DNA of 64,000 nt, from NCBI GenBank assembly GCA_018399955.1, contig JAGYNO010000004.1, positions 1 through 64,000 on the forward strand, written 5' to 3'. The notes under the pieces were generated by a model that worked only from the letters and a program-made list of their open reading frames with translations, was not told where the DNA came from and ran no database searches. Each line of letters starts with the position of its first letter. Position 1 is the first letter of the stretch. Made by a program: the position numbers and the translations under genes. This document shows positions 9,610 to 18,266 of the stretch, piece by piece. The DNA comes from Halanaerobium sp. (GTDB taxonomy: Bacteria > Bacillota > Halanaerobiia > Halanaerobiales > Halanaerobiaceae).

Positions 9610-10677
9610 TCATGACATAATATTTAAGACTGCTGCTTCTTTGTTAAGCCCCTTTTTTATATTTTTTACAATAATTTCGGAATTAAGATATGTATCAAAA
9701 GGGGTTGCTGGATTTACAGTTACAGCTATCAGCTTCATTGCAGATAAAGCTCTGAGCTTAATGTCATATTTTTTTAATAATTTTATATTATGATAGTCTA
9801 AAAATATTTTTGTTCCATCTTTTACTAAAACTTCAATTTCTCTTTCTCTAAATTTACTTTTTGAAGCAAAGATCTTAAGAAAACTGTTAAGAAGTGCACC
9901 ACTTAAAATCACTGCTTTTATATCATTATTAGCTGTAATTTTTCCAATTCTATTATAATTTTTGTAAGAAAAATCTGATTTAAGTACTTGATAAGTATTA
10001 TCTGGATAAACAACTATATCTCTTTTACCACCTTCTTTATTTGAAAATATTTCTTCTGCAGTTCTAATTAAATAATCATCTTCTGTCTTGCTTATATTCA
10101 GTTTTTCTATAGTATTCAATGTCTTTTTTACAACTTCAGATTCACTTGTCCCAACTACAGCACCTGTTGCAAGAATAAATGCTTCACTTACTTCAGGTAC
10201 TGCAGAACTTTTTCTGTCCACAGCTCCATCTAAAAGAAATAAATCTGATTTTCCAGCAAGAAAAGATTTAATTTGCTTAACCTGTTTTATTGTATTAACA
10301 CCTACTAGTTCAACAAATCCTCCTCTTTTATTGCTTTTATAAATATTTACATTACCCAAAAGAGTATTTATTTTGGTTTTTTTAAAAAGCACAGCATTTA
10401 AACTACTTTTAAGATATGCTTTTTCTGCTGTTGCAAAATAAGTCTCAGGAGGTATAAAAATTTTGGGTTTTTCTCTTTTTGTAACAGCATCAATATCTTC
10501 TCCATCTCGACCATAAGATAGAACAGACATTTTTATCCCCATATTTTTAAATTTTTCAATTATAAAGTTTAAGGTTGTAGTTTTGCCAGCATTTTTAGCC
10601 ATCCCTATAATTGATAAACTATTTATATTTGATGAAATTATTCTATCAATTAATAATCCCATATTTTCTCTCCTCAT
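9610..10677 (-). CDS. kamB: P-loop protein, probable KamB-like aminomutase-associated/reactivase subunit
   Basis: 355 aa; Walker A GMAKNAGKTTT, located immediately upstream of kamDE; family assignment partly by context. Confidence 0.55.
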   Translation of the reverse strand: MRRENMGLLIDRIISSNINSLSIIGMAKNAGKTTTLNFIIEKFKNMGIKMSVLSYGRDGEDIDAVTKREKPKIFIPPETYFATAEKAYLKSSLNAVLFKKTKINTLLGNVNIYKSNKRGGFVELVGVNTIKQVKQIKSFLAGKSDLFLLDGAVDRKSSAVPEVSEAFILATGAVVGTSESEVVKKTLNTIEKLNISKTEDDYLIRTAEEIFSNKEGGKRDIVVYPDNTYQVLKSDFSYKNYNRIGKITANNDIKAVILSGALLNSFLKIFASKSKFREREIEVLVKDGTKIFLDYHNIKLLKKYDIKLRALSAMKLIAVTVNPATPFDTYLNSEIIVKNIKKGLNKEAAVLNIMS

Positions 10678-10733
10678 TTTTTAATACAGAGATGCATCAG
10701 CTGCACCTCTGCATCAAACTTATCAGTTCCAAA

Positions 10734-11411
10734 TCAAAAAACCTTTACTGCTTCTTTTATTTTTAGATCAGCATCGGTTTTTCTGATGATTTCTTCAATT
10801 TCTACTCCATCAGCTCTTTCTGTAAGCCATAAACCATCTTCATGTACTTCTATTACTGCAAGTTCTGTAACAATTAAATCAACTTCTGATACTGCTGTAA
10901 GAGGTAGAGAACATTTTTTTAGAATTTTTGGCTGTCCTTTTTTAGTCAAATGACTTGTAGCAACAATTACCTTTTTTGCTCCTACTGTCAAATCCATTGC
11001 TCCTCCCATTCCAGGTACAAATTTACCAGGAATCATCCAATTTGCTAGATTACCTTGCTGATCTACTTCAAGAGCTCCTAATACTGTAAAATCGAGATGA
11101 CCTCCTCTGATGATAGAGAAGGAAGTAGCACTATCAAAAAAAGCTGCCCCGGCTTTGAAAGTAACAGGTTGTTCTCCTGCATTAGTTATATCCATATCTT
11201 CTTCTCCCTTTGGAGGAGTAGGTCCAAGACCAACAAAACCATTTTCTGACTGAAGTATTACATTTATATGATCAGATATATGATTTGCAACCATTGTCGG
11301 CATTCCAATACCTAGATTTACAACATCTCCATCTTTAAATTCCTCTGCTATTCTTGCAGGTATTTTTTCTCTTGGATTTGGCATTTTTTCACCCCATTTC
11401 TCCATCAACAA
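10734..11411 (-). CDS. atoA: CoA-transferase subunit B (acetoacetate/butyrate type)
   Basis: 225 aa; [30 protein letters not shown]. Confidence 0.9.
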   Translation of the reverse strand: MLMEKWGEKMPNPREKIPARIAEEFKDGDVVNLGIGMPTMVANHISDHINVILQSENGFVGLGPTPPKGEEDMDITNAGEQPVTFKAGAAFFDSATSFSIIRGGHLDFTVLGALEVDQQGNLANWMIPGKFVPGMGGAMDLTVGAKKVIVATSHLTKKGQPKILKKCSLPLTAVSEVDLIVTELAVIEVHEDGLWLTERADGVEIEEIIRKTDADLKIKEAVKVF

Positions 11412-12582
11412 TTATAGATGCTCCCTGGCCACCACCAATACATAGAGTTGCTAGACCATATTTATTATTCCTTCTTTTCATTTCATGAAGCAGTGTAACC
11501 AAAATTCGAGCTCCACTAGCACCAATCGGATGTCCTAAAGAAATAGCACCTCCATTTACATTAACAATTTCTGTATTTAAATTTAATTCTTCAATCACAG
11601 CCAAAGATTGGGCTGCAAAGGCTTCATTTGCTTCAATAAGTTCAATATCATCTATACTTAGACCGGCTTTTTTAAGAGCCTTATTAGTTGCTGGTACTGG
11701 CCCTGTACCCATAACTGCAGGATCTACTCCACCAGAAGCATATGATACAACTGATGCAAGTGGTTTTATCCCCATTTCTTCAGCTTTTTCTTTTGACATG
11801 ATTAAAACTGCAGCTGCTCCATCATTAATACCGGATGAATTACCAGCAGTTACAGTTCCATCCTTTTTAAATGCAGGCCTCAGTTTAGCAAGTTTAGCAG
11901 CAGTTGTTCCAAAACGAGGGTGTTCATCTTCTTTAAAAATTAAATTTTCTTTTTTACGCTGTGGTATCTCAATTGGAATTATTTCATCTTCAAACATACC
12001 TGATTTAACTGCATTTTCAGTTCTCTTTTGACTTTCTGCAGCAAACTCATCCTGCATTTCTCTGCTGAGTTCCCACTCTTCAGCAATATTTTCTGCTGTA
12101 ATTCCCATGTGATAATCATTAAAAACATCCCATAATCCATCATTAATCATTAGATCTTTAAATTCAGAATTTCCCATCTTACTTCCCCACCGCATATCAT
12201 CAACTAAATATCCGGTTCTGCTCATACTTTCCATACCACCAGCAGCAATTATATCTGCATCACCCAGCCTGATAGATTGAACTGCTAAATTTACAGATTT
12301 GAGACCTGAACCACATACTTTATTTACAGTAAAAGCAGGTACTTTGTATGGAACTCCTGCCTTAACAGCTGCCTGACGAGCTGTATTTTGTCCTTTTCCG
12401 GCCTGAAGTACATTTCCCATTATCACCTCATCTAAGTCCTCTGCTTTAACTTCAGCCCGATTCAAAACTTCTTTAATTACAGCAGCTCCAAGTTCGACTA
12501 AAGGAACATCTTTTAACATACCGCCAAATGTACCTATTGCAGTTCTTACAGCACTAACTATTACAACATCTTTCATCAGCAT
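11389..12582 (-). CDS. thlA: Acetyl-CoA C-acetyltransferase (thiolase)
   Basis: 397 aa; [46 protein letters not shown]. Confidence 0.95.
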   Translation of the reverse strand: MLMKDVVIVSAVRTAIGTFGGMLKDVPLVELGAAVIKEVLNRAEVKAEDLDEVIMGNVLQAGKGQNTARQAAVKAGVPYKVPAFTVNKVCGSGLKSVNLAVQSIRLGDADIIAAGGMESMSRTGYLVDDMRWGSKMGNSEFKDLMINDGLWDVFNDYHMGITAENIAEEWELSREMQDEFAAESQKRTENAVKSGMFEDEIIPIEIPQRKKENLIFKEDEHPRFGTTAAKLAKLRPAFKKDGTVTAGNSSGINDGAAAVLIMSKEKAEEMGIKPLASVVSYASGGVDPAVMGTGPVPATNKALKKAGLSIDDIELIEANEAFAAQSLAVIEELNLNTEIVNVNGGAISLGHPIGASGARILVTLLHEMKRRNNKYGLATLCIGGGQGASIIVDGEMG

Positions 12583-12591
12583 ACCACCTCT

Positions 12592-13248
12592 CTAAATTTC
12601 ATCTATATCAACAATATAATCTACAAAAATACCAGGTGTCATAATATGATTTGCATCTAAGCTTCCCTTTTCACTAATGTTTTCTGCTTCTACAATTACT
12701 AAATCAGCAGCCATAGCCATAAGTGGATTAAAGTTCCTAGAAGAATAACGATAAATTAAGTTACCATCTTCATCTGCTTTCCAGGCTTTTAAAAGTGCTA
12801 AATCTGCCTTTAAAGGAAGTTCAAGTAGATACTCCCTACCTTCTATTTCAATTTTATCTTTGCCTGCTTCTACTTTGGTTCCAACTCCAGTTGGGGTTAA
12901 AAAACCGCCAATACCAGCACCTTGACTTCTAATTTTTTCAGCTAGTGTACCTTGAGGTATAAGTTCAACTTCCATCTCTCCACTATTCATCAGCTCTGCT
13001 GTTTTTGAGTTAGTTCCAATATGTGAAGCAGTTACTTTTTTCACCCTTCTTTGAACAATAAGCTGACCAAGTGGTCTTGACATAAAACCTGTAGTATTAG
13101 CAATTAAATTGATATTATTTATCTCATTATCAAGTAAATATTGAATTATATTTTTAGGGCAGCCTGATTCAATAAACCCCCCAATCATAATTGTCATTCC
13201 ACTTTCTATAAATTGATCTAGATCATTTAATTTAATTATTTTATCCAA
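12592..13248 (-). CDS. atoD: CoA-transferase subunit A
   Basis: 218 aa; GMTIMIGGFIESGCPKNII, GAGIGGFLTPTGVGT. Confidence 0.9.
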   Translation of the reverse strand: MDKIIKLNDLDQFIESGMTIMIGGFIESGCPKNIIQYLLDNEINNINLIANTTGFMSRPLGQLIVQRRVKKVTASHIGTNSKTAELMNSGEMEVELIPQGTLAEKIRSQGAGIGGFLTPTGVGTKVEAGKDKIEIEGREYLLELPLKADLALLKAWKADEDGNLIYRYSSRNFNPLMAMAADLVIVEAENISEKGSLDANHIMTPGIFVDYIVDIDEI

Positions 13249-13267
13249 ACTATAATACCCCCTTTCA

Positions 13268-14050
13268 TTATTCTCCTTTAAATTCAGCTTTTTGATTTTT
13301 TAAAAATGCCTCCATACCTGCTGTCTGATCTCTGCTTTTAAAACATCCAGAAAAAAGTTTTGATTCAAAAGCAAATCCTAATTCTCCACCCTGTCTTTCT
13401 CTATATAAAAGTGCATTTTTAGCTGCAGCAACAGCTAGAGGAGCATTTTCAGAGATTTTCCCTGCCAGCTGTTCTGCTTTTTCCATCAATTTTGATTTTT
13501 CTATAATTTGATTTATTAAACCAATTTTTAAAGCTTTTTCAGCTGAAATTATTTCACCTGTATAAATTAATTTTTTTGCTTCTGCACAGCCTATAATCTC
13601 AGGAAGTCTTTGAGTTCCTCCAAAACCGGGTATTATCCCCAGTTTTACTTCAGGTTGTCCAAATTTAGAATTGGGAGAAGCTATCCTTATATCACATGCA
13701 GCTAATAGTTCATTTCCTCCTCCAAGAGCATATCCATCTACAGCAGCAATAAATATTTTATCCATTTTTTCGATCATCTCAAAAATCGAATTTCCGAATT
13801 TTGAAAATTCAAGTGCTTCTTTTTCATTCATATCTTTCATTGCAGCTATATCTGCACCACCTACAAAAGCTTTATCTCCAGCTCCATTTATAATAACAGT
13901 TCTTATTTTTTTATTCTTCTTAAGCAAAACAAGCTTTTTCTCTAATTCTTTTAAGAGTTCTAAATTTAAGCTGTTAAGTACATGAGGCCGGTTTAAGGTA
14001 AGCAGTACAGTATATTTATTAATCTTTTTGTATTTTAAGATCATCAGCAC
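13268..14050 (-). CDS. crt: Enoyl-CoA hydratase / crotonase
   Basis: 260 aa; DKAFVGGADIAAMKDM, ALGGGNELLAACDIRIAS, GIIPGFGGTQRLP. Confidence 0.93.
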   Translation of the reverse strand: MLMILKYKKINKYTVLLTLNRPHVLNSLNLELLKELEKKLVLLKKNKKIRTVIINGAGDKAFVGGADIAAMKDMNEKEALEFSKFGNSIFEMIEKMDKIFIAAVDGYALGGGNELLAACDIRIASPNSKFGQPEVKLGIIPGFGGTQRLPEIIGCAEAKKLIYTGEIISAEKALKIGLINQIIEKSKLMEKAEQLAGKISENAPLAVAAAKNALLYRERQGGELGFAFESKLFSGCFKSRDQTAGMEAFLKNQKAEFKGE

Positions 14051-14064
14051 CTCCCAAATATCTA

Positions 14065-14910
14065 TTAATTATAGTCATAAAAACCACTTTTTGTTTTTCT
14101 GCCCAGCTTTCCTGACCTCACCATTTTTCTTAATAGAGGTGCAGGCCTATATTTAGGGTCTGAAAATTCACTATATAAAGTCTCCATAATCGATAGACAT
14201 ACATCAAGTCCAATTAAATCTGCAAGTTTAAGTGGTCCTATGGGATGATTTGCACCTAACTGCACTGCTTTGTCTATATTCTCTGCTTCAGCTCTACCTT
14301 CATCTAATATAAATACTGCTTCATTGATCATTGGTATTAATATTCTGTTTACTACAAATCCTGGTGCCTCTTCAACTAAAACAGCTTTTTTATTAATTGC
14401 TTGACTGAATTTTTCTATTTTTTTGTATGTGTTTTCTGAAGTAGTGAATGCTTTTATTAGCTCAACAAGTTTCATTTGAGGTACAGGATTGAAAAAGTGC
14501 ATACCCATTATTTTATCTGGTCTTGTTGTAGATGCAGCCAATTCTGTTATACTTAAAGCTGATGTGTTTGAAACAATAATGCATTCTGGATTAACTGCCT
14601 TATCCAGCTCTTTAAATAAACTTTTCTTTATTTTTAAATTTTCACTAACAGCTTCAATAATAATATCTGAATCTATGATTTTTTCTAATTCAAAAGTAGA
14701 ATCAATTCTATTTAATATCTCTTTTTTCTGATCATCTTTTATTTTCTGCTTTTCAACTTCTCTCTGCAGATTTTTTTCTATTTTTTTAATACCTTTTTCA
14801 ACAACTTCTGCTGAAATATCTTTTAATACCACTGGAAAACCATTTGCTGCAGCAGTTTGAGCAATCCCACTTCCCATTGTTCCTGAACCTATCACAGCAA
14901 TTTTTTCCAT
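14065..14910 (-). CDS. hbd: 3-hydroxybutyryl-CoA dehydrogenase
   Basis: 281 aa; IAVIGSGTMGSGIAQTAA, MGMHFFNPVPQMKLVELI. Confidence 0.95.
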   Translation of the reverse strand: MEKIAVIGSGTMGSGIAQTAAANGFPVVLKDISAEVVEKGIKKIEKNLQREVEKQKIKDDQKKEILNRIDSTFELEKIIDSDIIIEAVSENLKIKKSLFKELDKAVNPECIIVSNTSALSITELAASTTRPDKIMGMHFFNPVPQMKLVELIKAFTTSENTYKKIEKFSQAINKKAVLVEEAPGFVVNRILIPMINEAVFILDEGRAEAENIDKAVQLGANHPIGPLKLADLIGLDVCLSIMETLYSEFSDPKYRPAPLLRKMVRSGKLGRKTKSGFYDYN

Positions 14911-14953
14911 CTCATCACCTCACAACTATATATATTTATTATTTTTTTGAATT

Positions 14954-15036
14954 AAATTTCTCAAATGGTCTTTGGAGAAAAGACTTGTGCGGCTTATCAA
15001 TAGGAGGACAGCCTTTCCTCCGTTCAGACCAAATTT
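14954..15036 (-). ncRNA. Candidate structured RNA element between the nhaC-family gene and hbd
   Basis: Minus strand: GGTCT...AGACC outer pairing; GGAGGA-AAGGCTG-TCCTCC hairpin; alternative GTCTTT-TCTCC-AAAGAC hairpin; loop GGCT can pair with downstream AGCC. Class not recognised. Confidence 0.4.
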
Positions 15037-15047
15037 ACAGCTTATTA

Positions 15048-16484
15048 TTAATTAGCAGCTTCCTGTTCACTGTAAGCTGTAGAATCTTCAATGTCACCTT
15101 CATACCAAACTCCATAACCTGTAAAACCATATATTACTGCAATTATAGGTACAAAAATTGCTAGATATACATAAGGAAAATATTCAGTAGTTGGAACACC
15201 TAAAGTTCCTGTAAAAAATACACCACATAACCCCCAGGGTACCATTGGGGAAAAAACTGTTCCTGCATCTTCTAAGGTCCTCGAAAGAACCCGCGGCAGC
15301 AGTTTTTTATTCTTATATTCAGGTATAAACATTCTACCAGTTATAATAATCGCCATATATTGACTTGCAGTAGCAAGATTAAGCCCTATTGCAGATACAA
15401 CTGTTGTTGCAATAAGTCCACCTGTACTCTCTACAAGTGCACCAATCTTACCAAGAAATACCTCCAGCATTCTTGTTTTTTCAAGTATTCCACCAAGACC
15501 AACTCCTATAAAACCAAGTGAAACTGTCCACATCATACTCTGTAGACCACCTCTAGTTAAAAGAGAATCTACAACTTCAACACCTGTATTACCAACATAT
15601 CCATAATTCATCACATTTGTTATATCAGTTAATGACTGGCCCTGAAAAGTCATAGCTAAAACTGCAGCAACAAGAGATGCAGTTATCATTGTAGGTAAAG
15701 AAGAAACCTTTTTAACTGCCATCCAAATTACAATTACTGGTGGTATTAGCATAATAGGATTAATAACAAAATTATCTTTTAATGTAGTTAAAATAATATT
15801 TACTTGTGAAGCATCAGCAGAACCTTTTACATAAAATGCACCCAAAATCCCATATACAAGAAGTGCAAGTAAAAATGCTGGAATGGTTGTGTACATCATA
15901 CTCTTTATATGATCAAATAAATCAGCTTCACCAACAGCAGAAGCAAGATTTGTTGAATCAGAAAGTGGTGACATTTTATCACCAATAATTGCACCACTAA
16001 TTACAGCACCTGCTGTCATAGCTGCTGGTACTCCAAGCCCAGTACCAATACCCATCATTGCAACACCAACTGTACCCCCAGAAGTATATGAACTTCCAGT
16101 TGACATAGATGTCAAACCAACTATTATTGAAGCAGCCATTAGAAAATATGAAGGTGATAATATCAGAAGACCATAATAAATTATAGTTTGAATAGTCCCT
16201 GATGCTACCCAGGTGCCAATTACAACTCCAATAATCATCAGTATTAACATCGGCAGCATTGCAAGATTTGCTCCATAAAGAAGAGCATCCTGAACCTCAT
16301 TCCAACTATAGCCTGTCTGCATCGCCACAACTGCTGCTACTGCTATTGTCATAAGCAGAGTTACATGTACAGGGATACTTAACCAGAGAACTGAAACAGC
16401 CATCCCAACAGCTAAAAATAATAATACAAAAAGTGAACCACCAAAACTCGGAACTTTATCATAAATTTCGTTTTTTCCCGTCAT
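15048..16484 (-). CDS. nhaC: NhaC-family Na+/H+ (or Na+/solute) antiporter
   Basis: 478 aa polytopic; GDKMSPLSDSTNLASA, TGSSYTSGGTVGVAMMGIG typical of NhaC. Confidence 0.88.
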   Translation of the reverse strand: MTGKNEIYDKVPSFGGSLFVLLFLAVGMAVSVLWLSIPVHVTLLMTIAVAAVVAMQTGYSWNEVQDALLYGANLAMLPMLILMIIGVVIGTWVASGTIQTIIYYGLLILSPSYFLMAASIIVGLTSMSTGSSYTSGGTVGVAMMGIGTGLGVPAAMTAGAVISGAIIGDKMSPLSDSTNLASAVGEADLFDHIKSMMYTTIPAFLLALLVYGILGAFYVKGSADASQVNIILTTLKDNFVINPIMLIPPVIVIWMAVKKVSSLPTMITASLVAAVLAMTFQGQSLTDITNVMNYGYVGNTGVEVVDSLLTRGGLQSMMWTVSLGFIGVGLGGILEKTRMLEVFLGKIGALVESTGGLIATTVVSAIGLNLATASQYMAIIITGRMFIPEYKNKKLLPRVLSRTLEDAGTVFSPMVPWGLCGVFFTGTLGVPTTEYFPYVYLAIFVPIIAVIYGFTGYGVWYEGDIEDSTAYSEQEAAN

Positions 16485-16613
16485 TTAAATAATTCCTCCT
16501 TTGATAAATTCTATTACCCAAAATATACCCGTTATACTTATATATATATCACCACCCTCTATATCCACACTGCAGAATATCCTTCTTATTTTAAATATTT
16601 TTAGCAGCTGAAT

Positions 16614-17828
16614 TTAATCTACAAGTATTCTTATCAGATAATCAAAAATTATCTCTGCAGTTTTAAGAACTGTATCAAGTTCTACATATTCATCAGCACT
16701 ATGGTAGTTTTCACCATTTGCTCCAATAACATATGTAGGAAGTTTTGCTCTAGAGCCAAGGTAATTAAAATCACCTACACTTGAAAAATAGGCATTATTA
16801 CTTTTTTTACCAGTGGCTGATTCAATACTTTCTTTTATTGCCTTAGTATAAGGATTACTTTCCGAAACCACATAAGATAGAAAACCACCATTATCTTTAT
16901 GGGGAGCATCTCGAAAATTCATTACATATTGACCTTCAATATCAGCCCTTGCTGCAGCATCAGCTACTTCTTTACGTAGATATTTTCTATCCTCACCAAT
17001 AGTGACATGACGAAAAACAGAAAATGAAGCTTTATCAGGAACTGACATAGGTTCTCCACCACCTTCTACATCAAGCACACAAATTGAGCCAGGTCCCAAT
17101 TTTTCATGAGATTTAAGTTCGCTTTTCTCTAGCTCAAGCATGACTTTTGAAGCCTCATTAATAGCATTTATCCCTTTTTCTGGATTTGCACCATGAGCTG
17201 ATTTACCCTTTAATTCCACTGTGTATTTCCAGCCTCCACGGGCACCGAGACAAAGACATGGAAATTCTACACCTGTAAATCCACCACTTGGCTCTGGAAC
17301 AATTGCAACATCAGCATCATCTATAATACCGTCCAGTATTAAAGCATCAGTTCCCAATCCATAAGGTCCTTCTTCATCACTTACAAAGGTATATAAGATT
17401 TCTCCATTAAAATCATCTACTGTATTATTAAATGCTTCTAATGCAAGCATAATTGCGGCATCTCCACTTTTCATATCTAGAGTACCAAGTCCATACATCT
17501 TCCCATCTTCTACTTCAGCACCCAAAGGATCTTTTGTCCACCCCTCACAAATATTTACAGTATCAAGATGTCCATTCAGGAGTACTTGTGGTCCTTCGGA
17601 ATTTCCAATGATTTTTCCAATTACATTTGTTCCTCTAAAATCTGTTATCTTTTTTTCATGAAACTTATGATATTCTGCATTTAATCCATGTTCTTTCAGC
17701 CAGTTATGTACAAATTCCATTATTTCATCTTCATGAAAAAAAGGACTGTGAATCTGAACCAATTGTCTCAGTAATTTCTCAACTCTTTCTGAATTAATGT
17801 ACTTTCTGTGATCTGAATTACTCATCAA
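16614..17828 (-). CDS. M20-family metallopeptidase / N-acyl-amino-acid deacylase (ArgE/DapE-like)
   Basis: 404 aa; VLLNGHLDTVNICEGW, GLGTLDMKSGDAAIM, FVSDEEGPYGLGTDAL. Confidence 0.88.
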   Translation of the reverse strand: MMSNSDHRKYINSERVEKLLRQLVQIHSPFFHEDEIMEFVHNWLKEHGLNAEYHKFHEKKITDFRGTNVIGKIIGNSEGPQVLLNGHLDTVNICEGWTKDPLGAEVEDGKMYGLGTLDMKSGDAAIMLALEAFNNTVDDFNGEILYTFVSDEEGPYGLGTDALILDGIIDDADVAIVPEPSGGFTGVEFPCLCLGARGGWKYTVELKGKSAHGANPEKGINAINEASKVMLELEKSELKSHEKLGPGSICVLDVEGGGEPMSVPDKASFSVFRHVTIGEDRKYLRKEVADAAARADIEGQYVMNFRDAPHKDNGGFLSYVVSESNPYTKAIKESIESATGKKSNNAYFSSVGDFNYLGSRAKLPTYVIGANGENYHSADEYVELDTVLKTAEIIFDYLIRILVD

Positions 17829-17917
17829 AAAATTTACCTCCTGTAATAAAATGTTTTTTTAATAAAATAAAAGAAATTTATACAATTTTTATTAAATTAT
17901 ATTCACTAATTAAATTA

Positions 17918-17933
17918 TGCATTAAATGTGCCA
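17918..17933 (-). promoter_or_regulatory. Sigma-54 (-24/-12) promoter
   Basis: Minus strand TGGCACATTTAATGCA matches TGGCAC-N5-TTGCW except one position; 85 nt upstream of the M20 gene start and next to a sigma-54 activator gene. Confidence 0.75.
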
Positions 17934-18098
17934 TTGAGCGAAGATAATCTAAAAATTCGAAATTTTACCTAAAAAAAAGCAAAAAAATAATGATATACCC
18001 ATAAATTTGGGGATATCATTATAAAAAAGTTAATATAAAATATTATTTAATTAGATTAACTGCAGAAATTTGATTAATTTTCATTTCAATAAAGATTA

Positions 18099-18117
18099 TG
18101 ATACATATATGAATCAA
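18099..18117. promoter_or_regulatory. Candidate activator enhancer site 1
   Basis: TGATACATATATGAATCAA; reverse complement TTGATTCA-TATA-TGTATCA. Confidence 0.6.
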
Positions 18118-18136
18118 TAATTCATAATTGTATCAA
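18118..18136. promoter_or_regulatory. Candidate activator enhancer site 2
   Basis: TAATTCA-TAAT-TGTATCAA, abutting site 1. Confidence 0.55.
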
Positions 18137-18240
18137 AACTGCATAAATTTTAACTATATTTTATTATTTCCTTAATTTCCTGCTGTAAACCACTGAATAT
18201 CAGGGAAAAATAAGATAATTACAAATTTTAAGACTATTGT

Positions 18241-18260
18241 TTGATTCATTCTTGTATCAA
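18241..18260. promoter_or_regulatory. Candidate activator enhancer site 3
   Basis: TTGATTCA-TTCT-TGTATCAA. Confidence 0.55.
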
Positions 18261-18266
18261 AATCTT

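Noticed and set aside
13671-13985. 104-aa + strand ORF
   Set aside because: Antisense shadow of the crotonase gene.
14844-15164. 106-aa + strand ORF spanning the hbd-nhaC gap
   Set aside because: Overlaps antisense ends of two good genes and the structured intergenic element; no domain or RBS support.
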